Of a stretch of DNA of 64,000 nt, positions 52,989 through 64,000 are shown piece by piece (within the stretch, counting starts at the first letter, position 1; the number at the start of each line of letters is the position of its first letter). The stretch comes from Otatea glauca (lineage: Eukaryota > Streptophyta > Magnoliopsida > Poales > Poaceae): positions 47,059,435 to 47,123,434 of the forward strand of contig CM070711.1 of the NCBI GenBank assembly GCA_036346275.1. Direction: 5' to 3'. The notes under the pieces are model-generated. The model did not search any database. It was not told where the DNA came from and was given only the letters and a program-made list of their open reading frames with translations. The position numbers were made by a program, and so were the translations under genes.

Positions 52989-53868
52989 TGTCGGCGTTTC
53001 GGGCACCGGCAAGTGAATTTTTAAGTCTAAGGGGCCGCGCATTCCCTCTCCTTGAATGGTTAGACTCAGGAGCCCAAGATGTATACTGGTTCGGGCCGAA
53101 TGTCCCTACTCCAGTTCGTGTGGTGGTGCTATATTGCTTCGGGTGCATATGACTGCACGGTTTCTACAAGCGGGAGCTGAGGGCTCGAATAGGTGAGAGC
53201 GAAAACAGCCTATTCGTGAAGACCGAGAGGAGGGAGCCCCCCTTCCAGAGGATCCTGCCTCGCTTTATATAGTCGGAGGGGGCAGGTTACATGGGAAGTT
53301 GGGAGAGGAAAGGATGAGGTGATCTATGCTAAGAGCTCTGGTCCTTCGTCTTGGCGATTGGTCAGCGTCCGCTTCACCCCACGCCAGGTTGGTGGACTCA
53401 TTGAGCAGAGCAGTTTGCCGTTTCATCGGGGAATAGCGCACCTGCCCTCTGCAAGCCTGTCAGGTGCTGACGTTGCCTCAGGAGGGAGCGCGTCTTCACG
53501 CCGTGCGTGTCTAGACGATGAGACTGGAGCTTGACTTCGGCAACCTCCTCGCCACCTCGGGAAGAAGCCACCTGCCCCCGCACAGTCACTCTGAGCTGTC
53601 GTGTCCGTAGGGCACGTGGCTAATGACCGGCGGAGGCCCGACACTTGGCCCTCGCGGAGATCGCCTCAGCTTGGTCGGAGCTCGTGGGGAGTCCGACTTG
53701 TGGCGGGGGTCGGACGCCCCATTGGGTCGGGGACGAGCTTGGGGTAGCTCATTAGGTCGGGGTCGATCGTCCTTCGTGGCTCCGCGGGGCCTTTGGTTGG
53801 AGCCGGGCTTGGGGCAGCCCGTTCGTCACTCCAGGCCGTTGGGGTACCCATGGTATGAGTACTCGTCA
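52989..53868. mobile_element. Solo LTR, 880 bp, in exon 3 of the NDUFAF7 pseudogene
   Basis: Starts TGTCGGCGTTTCGGG, ends GTACTCGTCA, and is flanked by the direct repeat ATTAC (52984-52988 and 53869-53873). Removing it restores the exon alignment on either side (AEYM before, TNPHSGFYI after). A CTTTATATAGTCGG sequence near 53262 is a plausible LTR TATA box. Confidence 0.9.
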
Positions 53869-56728
53869 ATTACAAACCCGCACTCTGGGTTCTACATCAA
53901 CCGTGACATGTTCGGCGCATCTGGGATTTCATCACCTCGCCGGAGGTCAGCCAGATGTTTGGAGAGGTAACTGGTGCTCACTAGTTGATTGCTCTATCAA
54001 ACATTATTAGGAAAATGTCATATAGTGTGCTGCACATAGCAATTTAGTGAGGTCTACAGGTTGTAGACTCGCACTGATGTACTTTGTGTTTCAGGAAATA
54101 ACTATGAAATGATCTGTTCTGTCATATTTATGAATAGTTGTGGTAAATTGTAATTTTTGAACTAATTGCACCGCTAGTGCATATCATTTCTTATGATGTG
54201 TTCTTATACTCTATGGTGAATCTTATAGGATCAATAATTCATGCACTTGGTTTGGTTGTTTGGTATTGTGCTATGGAGTATTAGATAAGAGCAATTAATG
54301 GTGTGCTGCTTTGCCTCAGATTATTGGTGTGTGGGCGATGTACCTGTGGGAGCAAATGGACCAGCCAGAGACACTGTTCTAAAAAACAACGATTCAGTCA
54401 TTCAATTATGATTCTTTAATTACATTTACATCATTTCATCTTTTTTTTTCATGTCACCGCTGTCGACAATTCTTGATAGCCTGGTAATTCTATTATGTAT
54501 GCATAAAAGAAGATGAATTAGATGCTTGTTTTATTACTGCAAACACATGTTTATATTTCTCTGAATTTTAAATAGTAAAACCGTTTACAAGGCCGTTTAC
54601 TATATAAACACTAAAAGATGAGGTGATCTTTCGCGTTTACCATTATTTAGAACATTGGCCAGAGAAGGTGAATCTGATCGAGCTTGGGCTAGGACGAGGA
54701 ACTCTCTTGGCAGATTTACTTCGTGTATGACTTTCTTGCTTGCTTCTATCCTGTGTCGAACTTCCATTGTCCTTTTTCTTGACAGATGTGTCCATTTCAA
54801 CAGGGCTCAGCGAAGTTTGTTAATTTCACTAAGGCACTCAACATTAACTTGGTAGAATGTAGCCCTACATTGAAAAAGGTGCAGTACAATACTCGGAAAT
54901 GTGAAGATGAACCTGTCGGTGATGGAAAAAGGGCAATTAGCAAGCTTTGTGGAGCCCTGTTTATTGGCATCCCGCCCTTGAACATGTTCCTTCAGGATGT
55001 ATGGGCTCTTTCATGTATAAGCTTCATGTTTGTATGTAGTTGACCTTTATACTACAACCGTGAATAACTGAATATTATCATAGGCACTTGTATAATCAAC
55101 TTTTACATTGTGTTTCATCCTAAAGTATATTAGGAGAAAGCTCTGAGGCCATTAACCACATGAGATTAGGGGAAATGGTATGATCTGATTATTTTATTTC
55201 GGTATAAAATGCGCCATTGTATATAACATGGAGTAAGAGTATGGATTTAGTGGATGTGTGGTTTACTTCTTTTGGAACCAGGAGCCACAATAGTTACTGC
55301 ATTAGCTTACTATTATTTTGCCAATTAGCAGATGATCTCCGAGCACCTATGTTGTTATTTCTATGTGTAGTTACTTCTATCTGTGGATTGTGGAAATGCA
55401 TAATATTTAACCTGCTGATACTATAATCTCTTTGTTTAAAGTATTGCACTATTTAAATGTTCTTCCTGTTTTCTGGTTTAGTATGGAACTGATTGCCTTC
55501 GTTTATTTGGCTAATTGATTGCCTTCATTTATTTGTCTTTCATCAAGCTCTTTTCGTTTCAACATCTTGATCGGGATTTCTTATGTTTGCCGTATTGGTA
55601 ATCATCTGCTCTGCAGCACCAACCATAATTATTGCGCATGAATTCTATGATGCCTTACCAATCCATCAATTTCAGGTTGGTTACATAAGCAATTCTACTT
55701 AAGATTTATGGCGCTTACTATTATGTGCAGTCATTCCACTGAATGATCATTTTCCCCCCTGCAGAAAGCATCATGTGGCTGGTGCGAAAAGATGGTGGAT
55801 CTCGCAGAAGACTCATCGTAGGTTTTACAAATTATAGTTAAGTGTTGTTAACCTTAAGGAAATGTGTAATGCTTACTTTGTAGCAGGTTTCGCATTGTTC
55901 TATCTCCACAGCCTACAGCCTCTTTAATTTACCTCTCCAAGCGTTGTCAATGGGCTAGTTATGAGGAACTAGAGAAGGTTGAGCATATTGAAGTCTGCCC
56001 AAAAGCAATGGAGCTCACCGAACAGATCGCAGAGAGAATTAGCTTGAATGGCAGAGGTGCTCTTATCATTGACTATGGCAAAAAAGGAATAGTCTCCGAT
56101 AGTCCTCAGGTTTGGATTATAAAATTTGTTTCACTACACCTGAGATGAAGTCAAGATGCTGTTTACTGCCTATTGTGTACAAATTTCCGGCCAATTTTGG
56201 TCTAGTGCCTCTCTAACATAAAGTTCTGAACGTACACCAGCTAGTCTTTGATGTTCACATAATACCTAAATTCAATTCCTGAATTTGTACATTATTGGTT
56301 TTTTTCTGATATGCTTACAAAGAGAATTATCTCATAGACCATTTCTTTAACTACATCGTTTTAGTAAGATATCTCGAATGAATGGCCTGGGCACTAAGAA
56401 ACAATAATAAATGCAGGCAATCCGCAAACACAAGTTTGTTCACATATTAGATGACCCTGGTACTGCTGATCTGAGCACCTATGTTGATTTTGCTTCAATC
56501 AGGCACTTGGCCGAGGAAGTTTCAGGTTTGCATATATATTATTAGCTTGTACTGCTGCTACTTTTCACGGTAAGATGAGCATTTCTTACTAGGGTTATGT
56601 TGCGATATCTGCAGATGATATATCTGTCCATGGGCCAATGACTCAGTCCCAATTCTTGGGTTCTGTTGGTATAAACTTCCTGGTGGAAGCCCTTCTGCAA
56701 AATTGCACTGAAGAGCAGGCTGAGTATC

Positions 56729-57364
56729 TGTTGACGTCAAAAATTTGAAATAGGGTTTCTGACAACAGCACACCAGACGAACACCTGATTCAGAGCGTGC
56801 CAGTCGATTTGACCTGTAATCGACAAGGTAAAATATAAAATTCACTCAAAGCCGATCGTGAAGATCAATCGGCTTAGACTCAAATCAGCTCAAAGCCGAT
56901 TGAATCGAGGCAAAAGGGTAAGTCCAACTAGCCGATTAAGGCTAATCAGAGGATAAAGGTAGATCGATTTTGAAGAAGGCGATGCGCAGCAAAATTAGAA
57001 TAAATCAAACCTGGGCATAATTGATGAAGATCAACAATCGGCGATGCGCAACTTTATTGATCAAAATCGAATTACAGAAAAGTTACAAAAGCTACTCCTA
57101 ATCGACATAAAAAAGAGAACTATGTAAATTTGTGGGTTTGATTATGTTGTTATTCTTCTAAAGCTCGCCCTTGTCATCCTTTTATACTCATCAGCCGATT
57201 GAGTCCGGTTACAACACGATAACGAAGCGTGATTCATATCAATCTTGGTCTTTCTTTAATAACCGATTTGGCTTCTAAACTATATCCAGATAGAACTTCC
57301 GAACGTATCCCTTTGATCATATACTGCTGATTTTGACCACACTTGCCATTTTTTGGTGCAAATA
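56729..57364 (-). repeat. 3' LTR of the Tat-lineage element
   Basis: 636 bp, plus-strand start TGTTGACGTC, end GGTGCAAATA (the expected CA reads TA). Related to LTR copies A and C in the kinase intron, mainly in its first 110 and last 60 bases. Confidence 0.85.
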
Positions 57365-57365
57365 T

Positions 57366-57380
57366 ATGCCCCCCATTTTT
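57366..57380 (-). other. Polypurine tract
   Basis: Seen on plus as ATGCCCCCCATTTTT, i.e. AAAAATGGGGGGCAT on the coding strand directly upstream of the 3' LTR; the priming site for second-strand DNA. The same tract lies beside LTR copy B at about 15108-15122. Confidence 0.75.
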
Positions 57381-57565
57381 GAGAGATGACTTGTTATCTT
57401 TCAAAAATATTTCTTAACGACTTTTTGCTCCATCATTTAATTGCTAACCCTCATATGATAACTGTCGCTTTAATTGCGTCGTAATTCTCTGACACGTACA
57501 TAGTGCGTTTTAACTATTCGCGTCTTTTGAGATCCATTTCCCGCCGCTTCAAATTTTCACCATGC

Positions 57566-57573
57566 TATAAATA
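57566..57573 (+). promoter_or_regulatory. TATA box of the antisense PMD gene
   Basis: TATAAATA in GC-containing context, about 135 bases upstream of the ATG at 57707 and about 200 bases inside the element from the LTR border. Position and orientation fit a Pol II promoter driving the plus-strand gene independently of the LTRs. Confidence 0.6.
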
Positions 57574-57706
57574 TGCGGCTCCCACACAATCATTCTTACG
57601 CGCGCAAGCTCTCAAGTTGTCTGCAATTGGCTTCTTGTCTTCAGTCACCAAGTCTCAGTGCTCACCATCATCTGCCTTCAATCGGCTTCCTACCAAGATC
57701 GCCTGA

Positions 57707-60620
57707 ATGGATCCTTCTCAGGTATTCATCCCAATTCCTAATGGTAACGACCAGTTCTACCTAAGACCAGTAGGAAACCTAGATGCCGATACGGTTATTA
57801 ATGAAGAAATTCCTCGCTTTCCTCTTATGGCTGCCGGATACAACATAGAAGGTTGGAATAAAAGCTTTAGAGCCTGGCCGACAACGCTTAAGGGATGGAG
57901 GTCTTGGTATATCCGCGTAGCGGCCCAAAAAAGGGGTGAATGGGAAAAGATGGGTATAGCCGGGTGCATCCCCCTCTCTTTAGTCGATCCAGAAGCTAAT
58001 GAGCCCTTAGTGGCCACGAACTGCTATTTCTGGTCGGACACCTTCAATGCTTTCATGTTCCACACCGGTCTTGTCAGCCCAACCCTTCTAGATATGGCCC
58101 AGCGGTGTTGTCTTAGACCGGATGGTGAACAAATATCGGCTTACTGCGGCAAGCCGAGGTATAGGCTGATTCAATCTAAAGGCGAAGGATGGAGCAAGTG
58201 CATCGGCAACAACAAAATGCATGGGCCATTATCGGATGAAGAGCACGTTGCCTTTTTAAACTTATGGTTAGACAGATTCCTGTTTTGAGGGGCTTCTCTC
58301 GGGCCGACGCAAGTGTATCAGCTGATGGCGGAGCGCTTGGTGGAAGGACGTCGGCTTGCCCTGGGCAAAATGCTGCTAGAAGCAATTTATCAAATGATGT
58401 ATACAATAAGGAGTCGTCTGTTTACAGGTTTCACCAATTTTTTCATCGGTAATGTGGGCGGCCCTCTTTGGTTCATTCAGATCTGGCTAAACTGCTTATT
58501 CAGCCGACCTTTTGATTTGGAGTCACAAGATACAGCTTTTCCTTGTGAGGACACTGCGAAAAATGCTATCCCTCAATTTAGAGCTAGCCAATCATATGGT
58601 GAGAGATATATCATGTGTTCTGGGAATGAGACAAAGATTACACCGATCGGCTCAAGAAAATATTAATCATTTTTTCTTCAATTGGGCAATGACGACTTTG
58701 GACAACAAGACTTTTTCAGATATAGCGGCGTAGCCGATTTTCCGTGGCCATCATTTTTACATCTGGAAGCCGACAGTTCTTTGATGCCTCTATCCACCCT
58801 GGATCTTTACAAGACATTCATTTCTCCTAGTATATTGCATGTTGGCTTTAATACCAGAAATCGGACATTTCAGCCATCATATGAGTTTTATCATCCGTCA
58901 ATCTATGCTCGGCAATTGGGTTTTGGTCAGGTTATTCCTTGCCTTCAATTCCTTGATCGGCTTCAACCTAGAGCTAGAGTAAGAAACATTGTAGCAGCTG
59001 ACATTGTTTTAGAGATAGCCGATGATCTCCAGATCAAAGATTTGCCACACTTCTTTTTGAATACTCGTCGGTCAAGCCGCTTCACTTCATGGTGGTCTTC
59101 TATTGCGGAGGCAGTTTACTTGGAATGGACGTCATCGTCCATTATTAATATCTTCTTTCCAAATTTACCTGAGCCGATGACACCTTCTAGCACTGATTCG
59201 GGTGATGAATCCAAATCCTCCGGTTATACTAATACAAACCAAGTAGATATTACTGGTGAGGTACCGACTAAATCGGATTCTTTTGAACATAGTATTTATT
59301 GTAAGTAATTTTATCTAATCAGCTTTCATCTTTACTTTGTAGACCAAGGCTGCCGGTAAGAAGCCGATCTCCGGCCAATCAGGCAACGGCCAAGGCAAAA
59401 GGCCACGTCAGTCGACTGGTCTTACAGGATATACTTCTGGAACCCTGGGCATCCAAAGCCCGACGCTGTCGGATATAGAGAAGAAGCAACAACCCAGTAA
59501 GCATGCCTTGATCATATCTCCTTTTCATATCTTTTTTTAGACTTATCATTGGCCTATCATTTTTCAAAGAAGAATACCAAATCGACCAAAGTACCAGCTA
59601 AAAAAGGTCCTAAGCCTCAAGAGCGAAGTGGTGAAAGTTCTCCACGTGCTTCATCTACTGCAGGGGTAAGTTGAATTTCTAAAAAATTTATGAGTTCATC
59701 AAACGATTGACTTAACTCATGCTTTACTTCTTTTCCTCAGCCTACCGCATCAGTACAGGCGGCTAGCATCTTAGCCAATTTGCCCGCAATCTCTGTTGGA
59801 CCTCCACTATCTTCTCGACCGACGCCACCGACCCCAACAGTTACCGCAACCCCAGAAACTTCTGATCTGATAGATTTATTGGGCTTTACTTTGGCCGATC
59901 TTGATGATCAAGAGATCATGGCCACAGATGATTATGGCGCGAGGATCAAAAAAATTCTTGAAGTGTCGAAAGAGGCGTCGGCTGCAGTGACTTCAGCTCT
60001 GGGGATGCAAGAGAGGCTCGACAAGCTCTTTTGATCTGGTGATGAAGCCGCAATCAAAGATTATTGCCAATAATCAACCGATTCGTGATGCCATGACCGC
60101 AGTTGAAGCCGATTTGCCCCCAGAGGCAATAGAAGCCCTTCTAAACGTCTTCCATTTAGACGAGAAAAAATCACAAGTGGAAGCAGCTTAGGCGAGAATA
60201 GCACAGCGTGAAGCTCAAGAAGCCGACCAGAAACTTTTAAACGAGCTGGTCGCTGATGCCAAGGCAAAGAAGCAGAAATTCGATGCCGACACTGAACTAC
60301 TCAAGGCTTCCAAGGAGTCTCTTTCAAAGTTGGAGATGACCAAGAAGTTTCTCTTGAAAGAGTTGGCCAAAACCGAAAAGCAACTCCTAGAAAGCCAACA
60401 AATCGTAGAGAAGACTTCATCGGCTATTAAAGATCGAAAACCGGGTATTGCCATGGCCGTGGTCGGAATGAAGAAGCAGATGGCCAAGGTGGTTCCAGTA
60501 CCAGGAAGTCCTAAAGAAGACCAACGCTTAATCGATGAAGTGCAAGATGTGATCGCCAAAGCTGCGGGCGCTCTATCGGCTCTGGGCGCAAGGCTTCACG
60601 GTTCTGGCCTTCAAGTTTAA
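57707..60620 (+). pseudogene. Antisense, spliced PMD gene of the Tat element
   Basis: Exon 1 (57707 to about 59300) encodes a plant mobile domain: FRAWPTTLKGWRSWYIRV, CYFWSDTFNAFMF, VSPTLLDMA, EEHVAFLNLWLDRFLF and GPLWFIQIWLN. Donor/acceptor pairs follow: GTAAGT at 59301 with AG at 59342, GTAAGC at 59497 with AG at 59540, GTAAGT at 59666 with AG at 59740. Later exons carry a Ser/Lys/Gln-rich linker, a Pro/Thr-rich stretch (about 59810-59860) and a long Lys/Glu/Ala coiled-coil (about 60180-60470), ending at 60620. Breaks: TGA at 58286 where Cys is expected, frame changes near 58560-58720 and 60030, and a TAG near 60189 in a CAG position. Such extra ORFs are known in Tat-lineage elements; their role is unknown. 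The small number of lesions suggests it was intact recently. Confidence 0.78.
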
Positions 60621-60807
60621 TCTTCTTTATGATGATGAAAAAATTGTTAAATGCTTGGCTTTTGGAATGATACTTCTATAATGCTTTTGATTTTATAATC
60701 GACTGTTTAACCGATTTTATGCTTATCCTGTCTTGTAATTCAATTTTCTATCCAATTAACAGCATAGAGTTAACTTGGCTTTTCAGAACGATTTTCTTTT
60801 TAGCCGA

Positions 60808-61806
60808 CTAAGCTCCAATCCAGACGCTAGGATAGTATTTCTTCAAGTACTTCCCACAAATCGCTTTAGGCAAAATAGATCCTTCTAACGTCTCAAGTAT
60901 GTACGAATTTCCATCGACTAGCCGATTAATTTTATACGGCACTTCCCACGTAGGCGACCATTTTTCAAATCGGTTATCTTTAGAACCAACATGCAGTATG
61001 GTTTTCCAAACTAAATCGGCTTCATCAAAAGACTTAGGCACCACCTTTTTATTATATGCCTTCGCAACTCTTATCTTATTCTTCTTAAGCCGATCCAGTG
61101 TAGACAAACGTAACTCTGCTAATTCATCCAAGTTATCGATCATTATATCGTTATAATTTTGAGCCGACAAACCATTTTGTCTGGTTATTCGTATAGAATC
61201 AATGTTAATCTTCACAGGTAAAACGGCTTCTTGGCCATACACTAATTGATAAGGAAAAAGCTTTGTTGCTCCGTGATAAGCTAACCGATACGCCCAAAGT
61301 GACTCCGACAGCGTTGAGTGCCAATTCCTTGGTTTCTCATCGATTTTTCTTTTAATTAACTTAATCAACGTTTTATTAGATGATTCGGCTTGTCCATTAT
61401 CTTGAGCGTAATACGGGGATGAATTTAACAACTTGATCCCTAAACTCTTCGCATAATTCTGAAACTCATTAGACATAAACACAGTACCTTGATCGGTCGT
61501 GATTGTTTGTTGTATTCCAAACCGATGAATAATGTGTTCATTAACAAACCCGATTGCTTCAACACTCGTAACCTTTTTTAGGAGTATAGCCTTAACCCAT
61601 TTAGAGAAATAATCGGTTGCAGCCAAAATAAACTTATGGTCTTTGCTTGAAGCAGGAAATATTTGGCCGATTACATCTATCCTCCATCCTCTGAACGGCC
61701 ATGGCTTAATAATCGGATGTAAAGCTGATGCTGGTGCTAGTTGTACGTTGCCAAACTTTTGATAAGTCTGACACCTTTTGTAATATCTGAAACAATCTTC
61801 TAACAT
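60808..61806 (-). CDS. Integrase of the Tat-lineage element, open
   Basis: 332 residues uninterrupted; the true polyprotein frame continues upstream. The catalytic triad is visible: Asp in RIDVIGQIF, Asp in TTDQGTVF and Glu in NGQAESSNK. The zinc-binding end is weakened: the last Cys pair reads YYKRCQTYQ, where two Cys are expected. The C-terminus has the WSPTWEVPYKINRLV GPY/F-like module. Integrase joins element cDNA to the chromosome. It ends at 60808, next to the 3' end of the convergent PMD gene at 60620. Confidence 0.88.
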   Translation of the reverse strand: MLEDCFRYYKRCQTYQKFGNVQLAPASALHPIIKPWPFRGWRIDVIGQIFPASSKDHKFILAATDYFSKWVKAILLKKVTSVEAIGFVNEHIIHRFGIQQTITTDQGTVFMSNEFQNYAKSLGIKLLNSSPYYAQDNGQAESSNKTLIKLIKRKIDEKPRNWHSTLSESLWAYRLAYHGATKLFPYQLVYGQEAVLPVKINIDSIRITRQNGLSAQNYNDIMIDNLDELAELRLSTLDRLKKNKIRVAKAYNKKVVPKSFDEADLVWKTILHVGSKDNRFEKWSPTWEVPYKINRLVDGNSYILETLEGSILPKAICGKYLKKYYPSVWIGA

Positions 61807-62119
61807 TGTCGGCCAAAAATATCTCGTTCACCTAAGCATCCATTTCATCTTATGAGCTGATTGATGAGATCCGCAAATACCTTCATGCACTTCACCCATT
61901 GCCACTTGCGCCTCTTCGGGTCCAAGGCATCTTAACAGCAAACCTTCCATCGTCCGATAATACAAAATATCATCCAAGACTACGTACTTAAATGCTTGCT
62001 GCCTAACTTTGCGCTCTGTTGCTTAGATGGATCGATTAGGTAATCTCTTATCTGCGTTCTCCGGTCAATAGCATCAGCACACATGACAGTTTTGCTCACT
62101 AGTTCAGTCATCTGATATC

Positions 62120-63025
62120 GACTAAAGTCCTTTTACCCCGATGCCTGCTGAGCCAGTGCATTGGCTCTATCGTTCAATTCTCGAGGGATATGACCGATAC
62201 AGAATGAGGTAAATGAGCCGATAGTTTCGAAGCACTGTTCTAAATATTTAAGTAACACTTCATCACGGCATTGGTATTCGCCCTTTACTTGTTGTATGAT
62301 TAACATAGAGTCGTCGTATGCCTCAACACTATCTACTCCAATATTTTCTAATAGATGTAATCCTTTGAACAATGCTTCGTATTATGCCTGGTTGTTTGAA
62401 CATCGGCTATTTAATCGAAATGCGAACTCAAAATTGTGACCTTTGGGTGAGATAAGTGCGATACCAATACCATCACCCTCTCGACATACCGACCCATCAA
62501 AAAACAGTTGCCAAGGGGCAATAGAAACTAGGTCGGTGGAGGTATCGTGTCATGTCATAAAATTGGCTATAACTTGTCCTTTAACTGCCTTAGCCGATTC
62601 ATATGATAGGTCGAACTCTATTAAGGCATAAGCCCATTTACCAAGTCGACCTCATAAAATCGGAGCTGATAACATATATTTTATAACATCGGTTTTGCAG
62701 ACTATCTTACAAGCCGATGCTAAAATATAATGCCTTAGCTTTGTACAGGAGAAATATAAAGATAGACATAATTTTTCAACGAAAGGGTACCTGATCTCAG
62801 TATCCAATAGGTGTCGGCTTAAATAAAAGATTACTCTTTCCTTACTATCGACTTCTTGTGCTAAAACGGCTCCGATAGTTTCCTCTTTGGGCGATATGTA
62901 TAGCTTGAAAGGAATCCCTTTTCGTGGTGCTGCTAGAACTGGAGGATTGGCTAGGTATTCCTTGATATCATCAAAACCTTTTTGCTGGTCAACTCCCCAA
63001 ACAAATTCCTGATTATCCTTTAACT
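62120..63025 (-). pseudogene. Two RNase H-like regions of the Tat-lineage pol
   Basis: The minus strand first gives a gypsy-type RNase H (63010 to about 62640; KLYISPKEETIGAVLAQ and ERVIFYLSRHLLDTE). A second RNase H with DGSVCREGDGIGIALISPKG, AYDDSMLIIQQVKGE and HIPRELNDRANALAQQASG follows (about 62500-62133). A second, archaeal-type RNase H is the distinguishing feature of the Tat lineage. Stops occur near 62655, 62550, 62383 and 62130. Confidence 0.78.
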
Positions 63026-63839
63026 TCAGCAGAGGTGTGAACGTACGAATTCGACCAGAAAGATTTGACCAGAAATGAATCGTCGAAGATAGTTAATCTT
63101 ACCAACCAGCTTTTGCAACTCATTCTTGCATGTCGGCGGCTTCGTTTTGCCTATAGCTTTGACCCTTTCTTGATTAACTTCAATTCCTCTTTCATGGACC
63201 ATAAAGCCCAAAAATTGCCCAGCCGACACGCCAAATGCACACTTAAAAGGATTCATTTTCAAACCATGTATTCTTATATTCTGGAAGACCTTTTCTAAAT
63301 CGGCTAAATATTGTATATCATCTTTAGATTTTACTACAACATCATCAATGTATATTTCAACAATGTGGCAGATTAAATCATGAAAAATCATATTCATGGC
63401 TCATTGGTAAGTTGCCCCTGCGTTCTTTAAACCAAACGTCATAACCGTCCACTCAAATAGCCATATTGCACTAGGACATTTGAAGGTTGTCTTGGGTATA
63501 TCGGCTTCTGCTATGAATATCTGATTGTATCCGGCATTACCATCTAAAAAACTAATGATTTTATTTCCTATTGCAGCATCGATAAGCATATCGGCTATAG
63601 GCATCTGATATTCATCTTTTGGTGTGGCTTTATTTAAGTCTCTAAAGTCGACACACCCTAAGTTTTTCGTTTTTCTTCATGACTGGAACGATATTGGAAA
63701 CCCACTCTGCGTATCGACAAGGCCTAATGAATTTTGCTTCCAACAATCGTTCTATCTCCTCTTTTATAATATTATACAAGGCCAGATTAAAGCGTCTAGG
63801 AAACTGTTTAAACGGCCGATATCTTGGTTTAATAGGCAA
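63026..63839 (-). pseudogene. Reverse transcriptase of the Tat-lineage element, two lesions
   Basis: Pieces 63839-63642, 63604-63401 and 63397-63026 are consecutive: FNLALYNIIKEEIERLLEAKF, then DLNKATPKDEYQMP, then DGNAGYNQIF and FGLKNAGATYQ, then IYIDDVVVKS (catalytic YIDD), then KINYLRRFI. Only two breaks are seen: a frame change near 63650, where two bases of GTGT appear lost, and a TGA at 63398-63400 where Arg (CGA) is expected, i.e. a single C-to-T change. The strand continues toward the protease beyond 64000. Confidence 0.85.
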
Positions 63840-64000
63840 TCGATGTTCGACCAGTTGTCAGCTTAAACCAGGCATCTCGTGATACTCCCAAGCAAAATAA
63901 TCTTTATAATCTTTGAGAATTTTGACCAACTTCTCTTTATATTTAAATCTAATTTTGCGCTAATAAAAGTTGGTCTTTTCCTATCACCACTACCTCAAGT

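Larger units (their letters stand above)
49441..56728 (+). pseudogene. NDUFAF7: NDUFAF7-like protein arginine methyltransferase, mitochondrial, disrupted
   Basis: Pieces: exon 1 (49441-49505 plus 52434-52702, once the solo LTR is discounted), exon 2 (52790 to about 52843), exon 3 (about 52931-52988 plus 53869-53966), 54320-54376, 54665-54724, 54804-54998, 55617-55675, 55765-55817, 55887-56109, 56417-56525 and 56615-56728. Recognisable blocks: VDRSGLYNPP, NPHSGFYINRDMFG, ELGLGRG (SAM motif I, normally ELGPGRG), IIIAHEFYDALPIHQF, GALIIDYGKK and FVHILDDPG. The family methylates the NDUFS2 subunit during assembly of respiratory complex I in mitochondria. Damage: two LTR insertions, a TAG before the second one, a missing G near 53924, a missing C near 54956, a likely lost donor near 52843, and the 3' end cut off by the Tat element at 56729. 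Confidence 0.88.
56729..64000 (-). mobile_element. Tat-lineage Ty3/gypsy element with antisense PMD gene (partial)
   Basis: On the minus strand this is the 3' part of an LTR retrotransposon. RT, two RNase H-like regions and integrase lie between 64000 and 60808; a polypurine tract at about 57366-57380 borders the 3' LTR at 57364-56729. The 5' LTR, gag and protease lie outside the window. The second RNase H and the antisense extra gene between integrase and 3' LTR mark the Tat lineage. The insertion falls inside the NDUFAF7 pseudogene after GAGTATC; the other target duplication is not visible. Confidence 0.9.

Overview
The window is nuclear DNA from a flowering plant, almost certainly a grass. 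It has spliced plant genes, and grass-type MULE, CACTA, LINE, mariner/Stowaway and Ty3/gypsy elements make up most of it. I see one apparently intact gene, one host gene broken by three retroelement insertions, and a dense series of nested transposons. No tRNA, rRNA, CRISPR array or bacterial gene was found.

Layout. 1-340: end of an LTR. 1561-9985: an 8.4 kb Mutator-like element (MULE) with 51-bp terminal inverted repeats and a 10-bp target duplication; it carries a decayed MuDR-type transposase, a plant mobile domain (PMD) gene and a third short basic ORF. 10833-19425 (minus): a six-exon receptor-like cytoplasmic kinase of the PBL34/35/36 type, 477 codons, open throughout. Its first intron holds a Tat-lineage gypsy element that was tandemly duplicated with its flank and then reduced in one copy to a solo LTR. 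23.6-24.1 kb and 33.4-34.1 kb: two different short elements, each sitting inside a (TA)n microsatellite. 24689-30489: a complete but dead chromovirus-type Ty3/gypsy element. 34.7-36.2 kb: one end of a CACTA element with a TNP2 fragment. 37.4-42.3 kb: LINE remnants on the minus strand. 43.7-49.2 kb: an LTR-like sequence interrupted by a mariner-like element, which is interrupted by a Stowaway MITE, which is itself interrupted. 49441-56728 (plus): an NDUFAF7-like mitochondrial methyltransferase pseudogene, split by a 2.9 kb solo LTR (TSD CTCTG), a 0.88 kb solo LTR (TSD ATTAC) and, at 56729, a Tat-lineage gypsy element. 56729-64000: that Tat element, running off the window. Its pol is on the minus strand, and an antisense, intron-containing PMD gene with its own TATA box is on the plus strand.

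How it fits together. The most interesting theme is that the same host-derived domain, PMD, is carried by two unrelated transposon classes in one window: a MULE (sense, downstream of the transposase) and a Tat retrotransposon (antisense, with its own promoter and introns). A technical theme runs alongside. In the MULE and in the Tat copy inside the kinase intron, many apparent indels sit where CAG or CTG is expected and create CG dinucleotides. This looks more like base-calling error at CHG-methylated cytosines than like true decay, so frameshifts there should be treated with caution.
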